From CALVGQ01 sp964370435 (lineage in GTDB: Bacteria; Bacillota_I; Bacilli_A; Erysipelotrichales; Erysipelotrichaceae), in assembly GCA_964370435.1 (NCBI GenBank), contig CAYJJG010000020.1, forward strand, positions 1 to 22,849: a stretch of DNA of 22,849 nt, given 5' to 3'. Of this stretch, positions 1 through 6,953 are shown in pieces; position 1 is the stretch's first letter; each line of letters starts with the position of its first letter. The notes under the pieces are model-generated. The model saw nothing but the letters and a program-made list of their open reading frames with translations. It was not told where the DNA came from and did no database searches. Both the position numbers and the translations under genes were made by a program.

Positions 1-63
1 TTTTCTAATGATGAAAATGCTGTAGCTAAAGAAATAGAAAAAATTATATCAAATAGTAATTAA
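1..63 (+). CDS. C-terminal end of a HAD (Cof-type) phosphatase, cut by the window edge
   Basis: The window opens inside a reading frame in frame 1 that ends with TAA at 61-63. The last 20 residues contain NDENAVAKEIEKI, which matches the tail of the next gene (NDEDAVAKVI) almost position for position. HAD-IIB phosphatases of the Cof family commonly end in a segment of this kind after the GDxxND motif. The likely reading is an upstream paralogue of the complete HAD gene at 118-933, lying in tandem 54 bases away on the same strand. The catalytic part lies outside the window, so activity cannot be judged. Confidence 0.75.
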   Translation, partial: FSNDENAVAKEIEKIISNSN

Positions 64-117
64 TTATTAGGAATAGTATGCTATATTAGCTATAATTAGG
101 TAATAATGGGGGAAATT

Positions 118-933
118 ATGAAAAAAATAGTTATTGCAACAGATTTAGATGGAACTTTATTAAATGATGATGCTGAATTATCAGCTTATAGTAAAGAAAT
201 TATAGATAAGGCTTTAAAACAAGGGATTACTATTGTTCCTTGTACCGCAAGACCGTATAAATGGTTACCTCAAAGTTTATTAGAAACGGATATTCGTTAT
301 TTTGTAACAGCTAATGGTGCAGCAATTTATGATAAAGTCGAAAATAAAGTGGTATCTTCTTACTATATAAATAATCGAACGATATTAGATATTATTGCTT
401 TAGTAGAAGAATATAAGGGTACCTATTTTGTAACTTTAGATGGTATAGGTTACTGTGAACAACGATTCGCAGATCAACTTAAAGAAATTGTAAAAGATGA
501 TAAAGTGGTAAATGATATAATGTCACAAAAAAAGATTATTGAAGATGTTGTGGCTTTTACTAAAAAACATCCATATTTTGAGAAATTTAATTTCAATTAT
601 ACAGATTTAGAGGATAAAGAAAAAAGTCGTCAATTGATTAATAAGTATTTAGGATATAATTGTACCTCTTCATCTCCATCTAATATAGAAATAATGGCAG
701 AAGGAATTAATAAAGGTAAAGGATTATTGGAAGTATGTACTTTATTAAAATTAGAAGAAGTTGAAATTAGTGCTTTTGGAGATAATTTAAATGATCTTGA
801 TTTATTAAAAGTAGCACATAAAAAATATGCAGTTAATAATGCTCATGCTGATTTAAAGCAAGTTGCAGATATTGTTTTAGAAGAAACTAATGATGAAGAT
901 GCAGTAGCTAAAGTTATCTCTACATTATTGTAA
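118..933 (+). CDS. Cof-type HAD-IIB family sugar-phosphate phosphatase
   Basis: Cytosolic hydrolase of the haloacid dehalogenase superfamily, subfamily IIB, whose members dephosphorylate sugar phosphates and similar small substrates. Motif I, ATDLDGTLLN, carries the nucleophile Asp and the acid/base Asp near the N-terminus. Motif II is seen as PCTARP, motif III as the Lys of INKGKGLLE, and motif IV as FGDNLNDLDLL, which binds Mg2+. The 271-residue length is normal and leaves room for the IIB cap between motifs II and III. An ATG at 106 is in frame, but the ATG at 118 is preferred because GGGGGA (108-113) sits five bases before it as ribosome binding site and the protein then begins MKKIVIATDLDG. 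It follows the end of a near-identical-tailed paralogue, suggesting duplication and perhaps one transcript. The exact substrate is unknown. Confidence 0.85.
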   Translation: MKKIVIATDLDGTLLNDDAELSAYSKEIIDKALKQGITIVPCTARPYKWLPQSLLETDIRYFVTANGAAIYDKVENKVVSSYYINNRTILDIIALVEEYKGTYFVTLDGIGYCEQRFADQLKEIVKDDKVVNDIMSQKKIIEDVVAFTKKHPYFEKFNFNYTDLEDKEKSRQLINKYLGYNCTSSSPSNIEIMAEGINKGKGLLEVCTLLKLEEVEISAFGDNLNDLDLLKVAHKKYAVNNAHADLKQVADIVLEETNDEDAVAKVISTLL

Positions 934-1017
934 TGTAGTTATCTTAAACCACAAAATGGTGTGATTTATATAGTGTTAGTTATTAATGAATTTGGTTTTG
1001 AAATGTGTTTTGAATAT

Positions 1018-1053
1018 AAAAAGAAAGGCTTAGAGTTTATTGCCTTTCTTTTT
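1018..1053. terminator. Bidirectional intrinsic terminator between HAD gene and XRE gene
   Basis: A 12-bp perfect inverted repeat, AAAAAGAAAGGC (1018-1029) with GCCTTTCTTTTT (1042-1053), surrounds a 12-base loop. T runs follow it on both strands. It lies between two convergent genes and overlaps the last codons of the leftward XRE gene. The stem is AT-heavy, so strength is uncertain. Confidence 0.6.
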
Positions 1054-1486
1054 CATTAGTAGGTTTAAGATTAATAGAGGTGTAGAGGAATGCGATTGCA
1101 GAGATTATGTTGAGTGTACCTGCGACAAAATATAAATAGGTACCACTCAAGGCACCTGAAATAAAAAAACAACAGGAGCTTATAGCCATGGATATAGAGG
1201 CAATACTATATTGAATTCTCTTTTTTTTATTAAGTTCTTGTTTCTTAGAAGTAAGTTCTTTTGTAACTATACTATCTTTATTAGCGCAATAGTTATCTTG
1301 TAGTAAATAATCAACAGATACGCCAAATAAATCGGCAATGCGTATAAGATTGGATGTGTCGGGCATGGCAGAACCTAACTCCCACCTTGAAATAGCTTGC
1401 CTTGATACATCTAGTTTTTCTGCTAAATCTTCTTGTGACATCCCTGCTTTTTTTCTAAGTTGGTGTAATTTGTCTGAAAAAATCAT
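1037..1486 (-). CDS. XRE-family regulator with C-terminal membrane anchor
   Basis: A DNA-binding regulator likely tethered to the cytoplasmic membrane. Residues 6-62 are a canonical Cro/C1-type helix-turn-helix (LRKKAGMSQEDLAEKL, then DVSRQAISRWELG, then the conserved P-D and L-I-R-I-A-D-L-F-G-V-S-V-D-Y-L-L end). After a basic, charged linker (about 70-90) come two hydrophobic stretches, about 92-113 and 116-138, read as two membrane helices with a short outside loop. The start has an AGAGG ribosome binding site just upstream. XRE proteins with C-terminal membrane helices are common in Firmicutes, often controlling neighbouring membrane or stress genes; the target here is not evident. A 13-base inverted repeat lies about 40 bases upstream and could be its own operator. 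Confidence 0.85.
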   Translation of the reverse strand: MIFSDKLHQLRKKAGMSQEDLAEKLDVSRQAISRWELGSAMPDTSNLIRIADLFGVSVDYLLQDNYCANKDSIVTKELTSKKQELNKKKRIQYSIASISMAISSCCFFISGALSGTYLYFVAGTLNIISAIAFLYTSINLKPTNEKERQ

Positions 1487-1509
1487 AATCTAACCTCTTT
1501 TCTTATCTA

Positions 1510-1538
1510 AGTATACCTTTTTTTATAGTGTTGCACTA
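1510..1538 (-). promoter_or_regulatory. Putative promoter and operator of the XRE gene
   Basis: On the minus strand a -10-like TATACT lies at 1515-1510, with no good -35 at standard spacing. Overlapping the position where a -35 would fall is the inverted repeat TAGTG-TTG-CACTA (1526-1538), five perfect base pairs each side. XRE repressors often bind such short inverted repeats over their own promoter, so this is a candidate autoregulatory site. The evidence is positional only. Confidence 0.35.
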
Positions 1539-1587
1539 CATCATTTGCTTTACATCGCCGCAACTTAATGTAACATTTTAATTGAAA

Positions 1588-1611
1588 AGGTATGACTTTG
1601 TGGTCATACCT
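1588..1611 (-). terminator. Intrinsic terminator of the exported-protein gene
   Basis: Perfect 9-bp stem AGGTATGAC (1588-1596) / GTCATACCT (1603-1611) with a six-base loop. Read leftward it is followed by TTTTCAATT. It lies just after the stop of the gene at 1616-2407. Confidence 0.7.
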
Positions 1612-1615
1612 AATT

Positions 1616-2407
1616 TTATTCAATATTGATCTTTACTAAAGGTACACGATCCTCTACTGTACTATCATTACCATCATAGGCAACTATCAACAATTCATTA
1701 TCAACTGAAGCTGATGCAATACGATCATAACTTAATTTTGTTAAAGCAAGATCAACAGTAGTTTGAGCACGAGATGTATCTAATGTTATTGCTATAACAT
1801 TGTCTGAAGTAAACTGTAAATCAATAATCACTGTGTTTTGATCATCTAGTACGTTAACGATTCTTAAATAATCTAATATACCATTGTTTTGATTTACAAT
1901 AAAGCGATCATAGCGTTCGTAGTTTAAAGCTTTTCCCTGATCAACTACAAAATATCCCATGTCTACCATTGCTTCTAAATCAAGTTCTTGTGGTAGTTGT
2001 TCTAGATTTTGATAAGGGTAAGCAACCTCGTCATCAATACTCCATCCAAGACAAGGGTTTCCTTGTTGATAGTTGTAAGTAACACTATTAAATGGAAATC
2101 CAGCATGTAAAGTAGCACTGTTTATTGTGATATCTTGCATTTCATCGTAATAATAAGTAACCGTTTTACAAGTAATTGACTCATAGGCTGCTAAAGCATT
2201 TTCAACATCTTTGCTTAATGCATAACTACTACGTAAGCTATCAAATACAACATTGTTTTGCTCTTCACTGTCAAAACTAGTAAAAGAAGGAACAACAAAG
2301 GAATAGCCACTAATCTCTGAATTTGTTGTTGTCGTCGTAAAAGGCATAAAATATAGCCCTATTATAACTGCTAATGCAACTAAAACTATTGTTAATTTCA
2401 CTTTCAT
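1616..2407 (-). CDS. Unrecognised exported or membrane-anchored protein
   Basis: I do not recognise a family. The chosen start at 2407 gives 263 residues beginning MKVKLTIVLVALAVIIGLYF. This is a short basic head and a long hydrophobic helix typical of an uncleaved signal anchor or signal peptide, and there is no lipobox Cys. The rest is a polar, probably strand-rich domain of about 235 residues outside the membrane, with two Cys (in ITCKTV and NPCLGWS) that could pair. A longer in-frame start (TTG at 2455) exists. It is rejected because it lies upstream of a good promoter whose transcript would begin near 2417, and because GGTGAT sits directly before the ATG at 2407. It forms its own transcription unit between a promoter and a terminator. 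Confidence 0.7.
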   Translation of the reverse strand: MKVKLTIVLVALAVIIGLYFMPFTTTTTNSEISGYSFVVPSFTSFDSEEQNNVVFDSLRSSYALSKDVENALAAYESITCKTVTYYYDEMQDITINSATLHAGFPFNSVTYNYQQGNPCLGWSIDDEVAYPYQNLEQLPQELDLEAMVDMGYFVVDQGKALNYERYDRFIVNQNNGILDYLRIVNVLDDQNTVIIDLQFTSDNVIAITLDTSRAQTTVDLALTKLSYDRIASASVDNELLIVAYDGNDSTVEDRVPLVKINIE

Positions 2408-2423
2408 TTTTATCACCGCATTA

Positions 2424-2452
2424 ATTATACCAAAACTAGATCTTAATTTAAA
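2424..2452 (-). promoter_or_regulatory. Extended -10 promoter for the exported-protein gene
   Basis: Reading the minus strand: -35 TTTAAA (2452-2447), 17-base spacer, and extended -10 TGGTATAAT with TATAAT at 2429-2424. The predicted transcript start near 2417 leaves only about ten bases before the ATG at 2407, with the ribosome binding site at the extreme 5' end. Confidence 0.65.
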
Positions 2453-2578
2453 CAAAATCTTCCGCTGACTACTAATTCTGTTTAACCATTATTAATTGTA
2501 AGTTATAGACTTCTATGCAAAACATAAGCGTTTAATAGACTAAAAAATGATATTCATAATTTAGTTACTTCTTTTGTT

Positions 2579-2983
2579 TTAATGGGGATATTGTCTTTTA
2601 TTTTGTTGCATTATGGACACTACAAAATGAAGTTCTTCGTTAGAGGGAATAGCTTGATATACCATTTTGCTGACGACACTTAGAAAAATACTATTAGTAG
2701 GCTTTGCACGATCAGCATCAACTTTATTTAAGAAAAGTTTGTTAAGCAACTTAATATCTCCTTTAAGCCAAGCATATTCTATACTACTTCGAATACAGCG
2801 TTCTACACTGCACGAAGAAACTTCAAATTTTTGGGCTATCAATGGATAAAGTTGTGTAGTAGTTTGTCGTACTAATGTAGGATTATGAAGTATTAAATCA
2901 ACTGCATAGGCTATATAATAATAACCATTGTGATTTAACGAAAACCCCATAGCATCTAATAGTTCAAAACATCTGGATTGCAT
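2579..2983 (-). CDS. Stand-alone Spo0A C-terminal (DNA-binding) domain protein
   Basis: A 134-residue protein that is almost entirely the effector domain of Spo0A, the sporulation master regulator. Visible family landmarks, in order, are GYYYIAYAVDL (about 20-30), TTTQLYPLIAQKF (41-53), the recognition-helix region SVERCIRSSIEYAW (59-72), and KPTNSIF (94-100), followed by the final helix to about 108. Normal Spo0A has an N-terminal phospho-receiver of about 120 residues. Here the protein starts about ten residues before the domain, and the 205 upstream bases hold no receiver. An AGAGGT ribosome binding site seven bases before ATG 2983 supports this start, so it is not simply a broken gene. 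Likely a DNA-binding regulator not controlled by phosphorylation of its own receiver. Targets are unknown and no clear 0A box was seen nearby. Confidence 0.85.
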   Translation of the reverse strand: MQSRCFELLDAMGFSLNHNGYYYIAYAVDLILHNPTLVRQTTTQLYPLIAQKFEVSSCSVERCIRSSIEYAWLKGDIKLLNKLFLNKVDADRAKPTNSIFLSVVSKMVYQAIPSNEELHFVVSIMQQNKRQYPH

Positions 2984-3066
2984 ATAATGTACCTCTTGTT
3001 ATTAATGTCTCAAGTATAATTAATCAAGAATAAACAAGGTAGTGAAAAGTTACAGTAATTTTGCTC

Positions 3067-3096
3067 TTGCAAGAAATGTCAAAATATGTATATAAT
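3067..3096 (+). promoter_or_regulatory. Promoter for the epimerase-like gene
   Basis: -35 TTGCAA (3067-3072), 18-base spacer, consensus -10 TATAAT (3091-3096). The transcript would start about 85 bases before the ATG at 3189. The 2984-3066 stretch should also hold the leftward promoter of the Spo0A-domain gene; only a TATACT at 3018-3013 without a good -35 was seen there. Confidence 0.6.
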
Positions 3097-3188
3097 ATCA
3101 AATTAACTTATAATGTATAAAATACAAATTTTAAATTAGTAGAAGTTATGGTAAAATTGTACTTAGGTTAGGGAAAGAGGAAAAACTT

Positions 3189-4082
3189 ATGAAGATAATT
3201 CTATTGGGTTGTGGGTATCTCGGCTATAATTTAAGCGAAGAATTATGTGATAAATTTCAAAATTTGTTGTGCATAGGGTTACAAAGCCCTTATAGTGCAT
3301 TAATGTATCAACGTTATCAATATGTAGATGTATTTAATGAGTCGAATATGAAAAATATTGATTTTAAAGATGCTATAGTAATAGATGCATTGTCTACTAT
3401 TGATAATCATGCTGTAGAAGCGCAAGAAGAAAAAATAATTTCAAAACTTGAAAGTTCATATTTAGGTTTATTAACACAACTTAAAGCGCAAGGAGCTAAA
3501 AAATTTGTCTTTTTTTCTTCAGGAGCTGTTTATGGTAGTACAGTAATACCAGCGGATGAAGAAGCAACTCTAAATCCTGTTAATTTTTATGCGCGGGGAA
3601 CACTGCGTTTAGAAAAATTAATTCAAGAAGGACCATTGGACTATTTGATTCTTCGTCTTGCGAGTCCTTATGGTGGATTTAGGATGACTAATAAAAGGCA
3701 AGGTGTAATTCCTATATTATTAGAGAAAGCACTAAATAATGACACTTTCGAGATGTTAAAAGATGAAAATGCAGTGCGTGATTATTTTTATATTACTGAT
3801 TTTGCAAATGCTCTAGGACTACTTATTGAAAATGAAGTTAGTAATGAAATTATAAATGTAGGTAGTGGTAAGGGATATAGCTTAAAAACAATTATTGAAG
3901 TGGTGGAGCGAACCACTGGTGAAAAAATAAATATTGAAAAAATGAATTGTGAAGCTGATTTAGTGGATAGTGTTTGTTTAGATATTGATAAACTCCAAAG
4001 AAGAACGGGTTTTGATTGTGAAGTCACTATAACTTCTGGTGTTTATAAGGAATTAAATCGAATTTTAAATAATCGCAAATAA
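3189..4082 (+). CDS. NAD-dependent epimerase/dehydratase-like protein (extended SDR) lacking the catalytic Lys
   Basis: An extended short-chain dehydrogenase/reductase fold protein, 297 residues, of the type that modifies nucleotide sugars. The N-terminal Rossmann motif is GCGYLG (7-12). The Ser motif is FFSSGAVYG (108-116). The active-site Tyr is Y134 in NFYARGTLRLEKL. In this family the Tyr is followed by three residues and then Lys (YxxxK), but here the position is Thr138. Alignment around it is unambiguous because the following L-x-x-x-EKL is conserved. NAD-binding and the substrate region (RLASPYGG, about 157-164, and V-R-D-Y-F-Y-I-T-D about 196-204) look intact. AGAGG precedes the ATG. 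It is a single-gene unit ending at a strong terminator, with no sugar or capsule cluster around it. It may be an atypical enzyme or a binding protein; the substrate is unknown. Confidence 0.75.
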   Translation: MKIILLGCGYLGYNLSEELCDKFQNLLCIGLQSPYSALMYQRYQYVDVFNESNMKNIDFKDAIVIDALSTIDNHAVEAQEEKIISKLESSYLGLLTQLKAQGAKKFVFFSSGAVYGSTVIPADEEATLNPVNFYARGTLRLEKLIQEGPLDYLILRLASPYGGFRMTNKRQGVIPILLEKALNNDTFEMLKDENAVRDYFYITDFANALGLLIENEVSNEIINVGSGKGYSLKTIIEVVERTTGEKINIEKMNCEADLVDSVCLDIDKLQRRTGFDCEVTITSGVYKELNRILNNRK

Positions 4083-4096
4083 GTTATTCTAATTAA

Positions 4097-4125
4097 AAAA
4101 GTAGATAAGTTTTTTATCTACTTTT
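4097..4125. terminator. Bidirectional terminator between epimerase-like gene and hydrolase
   Basis: Perfect 12-bp inverted repeat AAAAGTAGATAA (4097-4108) / TTATCTACTTTT (4114-4125) with a 5-base loop. It has T runs on each strand and lies between the stops of two convergent genes. Confidence 0.85.
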
Positions 4126-4129
4126 CTCT

Positions 4130-4801
4130 TTATATATTTTCTTTTAATATGGTGTGATTCAAAACTAATTCAATAAGTGCGACCACTTCATTGTTTACTG
4201 TTTCATCTTCAGTAAGTACATGGCTTCCTTGTTCTAATAAAATGAGCTGTTTAATCGGTGATGCTATTTTTTTAAAGTTTGTTCTTACAGTTTGATAATG
4301 TACAATTGTGTCCTGCATACTATGGATAATGAGTGTAGGTACATTTAGTTTAGTAGTGTAGTTTTTAAAAGCATTGATGAATTCTAATAACTTCGGATAA
4401 AAATTAGGTGGTAAATTTTTAAAATTTGCAATTATATCATGATTATCACTAGTTAAAGTTTGAATAACATTAGAAACTAAATTAGGATTAATAACACTAA
4501 AGGCAGGAGCTAGCAAGATGCATCGTTCTACTTTTAAGTTAGCTGCACAGTATATTGCTGCAATTGAACCCATGGAAAAACCTAACAAATAAACTTTGTA
4601 TCCATTACAAATATAATCTTCAACACATTGAAAAGCACGATTAATCCATAATGCGATATCATCATCAAGGCTATCATCAGGGTCAAATAAATTAGGCATA
4701 ACGACTTCCATACGTTGTTCAAAATGATGACGTATTAATGCTAATTCTTGAGTTCGTTTCCTTCCAAAACCATGTAGACAAATTAAAACTTCTTTTTTCA
4801 T
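4130..4801 (-). CDS. Alpha/beta hydrolase (esterase-like)
   Basis: A cytosolic serine hydrolase of the alpha/beta-hydrolase fold, 223 residues, with no signal peptide. The fold starts with VLICLHGFG (5-13), where HG supplies the oxyanion hole. The nucleophile elbow is GFSMGS with Ser76. The acid is Asp164 (HSMQDT) and the base His194 (EQGSHVLTED), all in the expected order and spacing. Size and the short lid resemble small carboxylesterases and monoacylglycerol-lipase-like proteins; the real substrate cannot be read from sequence. An in-frame ATG at 4813 exists, but AGGTGT (4810-4805) sits properly before the ATG at 4801, so the shorter start is used. A TATAAT at 4833-4828 (minus strand) is a likely -10. 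It is convergent with the epimerase-like gene, sharing a terminator. Confidence 0.85.
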   Translation of the reverse strand: MKKEVLICLHGFGRKRTQELALIRHHFEQRMEVVMPNLFDPDDSLDDDIALWINRAFQCVEDYICNGYKVYLLGFSMGSIAAIYCAANLKVERCILLAPAFSVINPNLVSNVIQTLTSDNHDIIANFKNLPPNFYPKLLEFINAFKNYTTKLNVPTLIIHSMQDTIVHYQTVRTNFKKIASPIKQLILLEQGSHVLTEDETVNNEVVALIELVLNHTILKENI

Positions 4802-4872
4802 AGGACACCTCATTAGTCTTCTGTTCTATTATACAATAAAAATGAAAAGTTGATGAACATTAGTGTTTATTA

Positions 4873-4900
4873 TTTACTTTTCTTGTGTATGTGATAGAAT
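4873..4900 (+). promoter_or_regulatory. Extended -10 promoter for the FAD dehydrogenase gene
   Basis: -35 TTTACT (4873-4878), 16-base spacer, extended -10 TGATAGAAT ending at 4900. The transcript would start near 4907, which rules out an in-frame GTG at 4863 as the start of the downstream gene. Confidence 0.6.
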
Positions 4901-4934
4901 ACAAAACGGATATAAGCATAGAAGGGTGGTAATT

Positions 4935-6323
4935 ATGGATTTAAAACCAAATTATGATGTAGTAATTGTTGGTGGAGGCATTGGTGGTTTAATGTGTGCC
5001 TATCGACTAATAGAAAATGATGCTTCACTTTCTGTTTTATTATTAGAAAGAGGTCAAGCACTAAAGCACCGTGTCTGTCCTATTATTACTAAAAAGACAA
5101 GAGTATGTGTTAAATGTGATCCTTGTAATATTATGGAAGGTATTGCTGGAGCTGGAGCTTTTTCTGATGGTAAGTATATTATTTCTACTGAATATGGAGG
5201 ATGGCTTCCTGATATTTTAGAGAAAGAGACAGTGCTGGACTATATCAATCAAGCAGATAAAGTATTGATGCGTTTTGGAGCACCTGAAGATCGTTTTGTA
5301 CCTAATGATGAATTGAAGAGAATATGTATTCAACATGACTTACATATGCAACAAGCGGAAGTAAAACATTTAGGAACTGATGCTAATTATCACACTATGC
5401 TTAAGCTATATGAGTACTTAAAAGATAAAATACAAATAGAAGTAAAATCTACTGTTGTCGATGTAAACAAAGAAACTAAAGAAGTTTATTTCAACCATAA
5501 TCAAAAAGAATATGTTGTCCGTGGTAATAAAGTAGTTTTTGCAGTAGGAAGAGCGGGGTCACGTACTTTTGCAAAATGGTGTGAGAAAAACAAAATTGAA
5601 TGTACAAATAATCAAGTAGATGTTGGAGTTCGTGTTGAATTACCAGCTATTGTCTGGGATCATTTTTCTAAAAAAATCTATGAACCTAAAATTTTATATC
5701 GTTCAAACAAATATGGTGATAGTACTCGTATGTTTTGTTTTAATGAAAGAGGTCATGTAGTTACTGAAAACACCGATGGTGTACTTACGGTTAATGGACA
5801 TGCCTATAAAGATGAAGATAAAAAGTCTAAAAATTCTAACTTTGCGCTACTTAGTACGATACGCTTTACAGAACCATTTAATGAACCTATTGAATATGCA
5901 CGCTATGTAGCAAGTTTAGCTAATAAAATATCAGGTGGATCTGTTTTAGTACAGCGATTAGGTGATTTAGAAGCAGGTAGAAGAACAGATGAAAAACGCT
6001 TAAAAATGTCTACTGTTCAACCTACTTTACAAGCTATTCCAGGAGATTTAAGTTTATGTATGCCTAAAAGACAATTGGATAATATCATTGAAACTTTACA
6101 TGCTTTAGATAAAGTAGCTCCAGGAACTGCCAATTATGATACTTTATTATATGGAGTTGAGTGTAAATACTATAGTGCTCGACCTAAGGCAACTTTGTTT
6201 GAATTAGATGATGCAAAAGATATTTACGCACTAGGTGATGGTGCAGGTTTTACAAGATCACTTAGCCAAGCGGCTGCAAATGGTTTAATTGTAGCTGATA
6301 ATATCTTAAAAAAATACAAGTAA
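4935..6323 (+). CDS. COG2509-type FAD-dependent dehydrogenase
   Basis: A 462-residue flavoprotein of the group usually annotated as uncharacterised FAD-dependent dehydrogenase. The dinucleotide-binding motif is VIVGGGIGG (10-18), with the ribose-binding acid at the end of the second strand (LLLERG, Glu38). A Cys cluster follows at 48, 58, 61 and 64 (C-x9-C-x2-C-x2-C), then GAGAFSDGKY, a family hallmark. A second glycine/FAD segment is VVFAVGRAGS and the C-terminal FAD motif is IYALGDGAGFTRSLSQAAANG. The four Cys look able to bind a metal or Fe-S cluster, which is inferred only. ATG 4935 is chosen because GAAGGGTGG (4921-4929) precedes it and the promoter ends at 4900. It stands alone, with the next gene having its own promoter. 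The physiological substrate of this family is not known to me. Confidence 0.85.
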   Translation: MDLKPNYDVVIVGGGIGGLMCAYRLIENDASLSVLLLERGQALKHRVCPIITKKTRVCVKCDPCNIMEGIAGAGAFSDGKYIISTEYGGWLPDILEKETVLDYINQADKVLMRFGAPEDRFVPNDELKRICIQHDLHMQQAEVKHLGTDANYHTMLKLYEYLKDKIQIEVKSTVVDVNKETKEVYFNHNQKEYVVRGNKVVFAVGRAGSRTFAKWCEKNKIECTNNQVDVGVRVELPAIVWDHFSKKIYEPKILYRSNKYGDSTRMFCFNERGHVVTENTDGVLTVNGHAYKDEDKKSKNSNFALLSTIRFTEPFNEPIEYARYVASLANKISGGSVLVQRLGDLEAGRRTDEKRLKMSTVQPTLQAIPGDLSLCMPKRQLDNIIETLHALDKVAPGTANYDTLLYGVECKYYSARPKATLFELDDAKDIYALGDGAGFTRSLSQAAANGLIVADNILKKYK

Positions 6324-6328
6324 AGAAG

Positions 6329-6357
6329 TTGTCTTTTACAAAGTAGTCCATTATAAT
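6329..6357 (+). promoter_or_regulatory. Promoter for the PduL-type gene
   Basis: -35 TTGTCT (6329-6334), 17-base spacer, consensus -10 TATAAT (6352-6357). It lies immediately after the FAD dehydrogenase stop and about 17 bases of leader precede ATG 6381. Confidence 0.7.
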
Positions 6358-6380
6358 TATAAAGAAAGAGAGATTACATC

Positions 6381-6953
6381 ATGTCAAAAAATATATTAGT
6401 AGAAGTTTCAGCACGCCATATTCATTTATCAAAAGCAGATTTAGAAATATTATTTGGTCAAGGGTATGAGCTTACTTCTAAAAAAGAATTATCACAACCA
6501 GGACAATTTGCCTGTGAAGAGAAAGTTACTTTAGTAGGACCAAAATCAGAAATGAAATTAAGTGTTTTAGGTCCTGTTAGAAATGATACGCAAGTAGAAT
6601 TATCACTTACTGATGCAAGAAACTTAGGTGTAAAAGCATTAATTCGTGAATCAGGAAATATCGAAGGGACTGAAGGGATTAAGATTGTTGGCCCTGCAGG
6701 AACGGTAACTTTAGATAAAGGTGTTATCGCTGCGATGCGCCATATACATATGACTGCTAAAGACGCTGAGGAATTAAATGTAACAAATGGTGAAATTGTT
6801 CAAGTTAAAGTAGATACAGATGCTCGCTCAATTGTATTTGGTGATACAGTGGTTCGTGTTAGTGATAGTTATGGATTAGCTATGCACATTGATACTGATG
6901 AAGCTAATGCTGCAGCTATTGCAGGAAGTGTGTTTGGAACAATTGTAAAATAA
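6381..6953 (+). CDS. pduL: PduL-type phosphate acyltransferase (phosphotransacetylase)
   Basis: Catalyses transfer of an acyl group between CoA and phosphate (acetyl- or propanoyl-CoA to the acyl phosphate). The two PduL half-domains are visible: SARHIHLS (10-17) and AMRHIHMT (118-125), whose paired His residues (13, 15, 121, 123) bind the metals. The C-terminal signature LAMHIDTDEANA (167-177) adds His169. At 190 residues it starts directly at the catalytic domain. It therefore lacks the N-terminal encapsulation peptide that sends PduL into microcompartments, and no shell gene is nearby, so a soluble role in acetate/acetyl-CoA metabolism is inferred. No acetate kinase gene lies in the window. 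It has its own promoter and a terminator overlapping its stop codon. Confidence 0.9.
   Translation: MSKNILVEVSARHIHLSKADLEILFGQGYELTSKKELSQPGQFACEEKVTLVGPKSEMKLSVLGPVRNDTQVELSLTDARNLGVKALIRESGNIEGTEGIKIVGPAGTVTLDKGVIAAMRHIHMTAKDAEELNVTNGEIVQVKVDTDARSIVFGDTVVRVSDSYGLAMHIDTDEANAAAIAGSVFGTIVK

Noticed and set aside
2408..2455. TTG at 2455 as start of the exported protein
   Set aside because: It lies upstream of the predicted transcript start and would bury the signal-anchor start; ATG 2407 has a ribosome binding site.
2500..2560. Short repeats of ATAGACT as a possible element
   Set aside because: Only two imperfect copies in AT-rich DNA with no stable stem; treated as chance.
2667..2849. Open frame of 60 codons on the plus strand
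   Set aside because: It lies entirely opposite the Spo0A-domain gene, which has a clear family match; no family or ribosome binding site supports the plus-strand frame.
3788..4027. Open frame of 79 codons on the minus strand inside the epimerase-like gene
   Set aside because: Antisense shadow of a recognised protein with no start signals.
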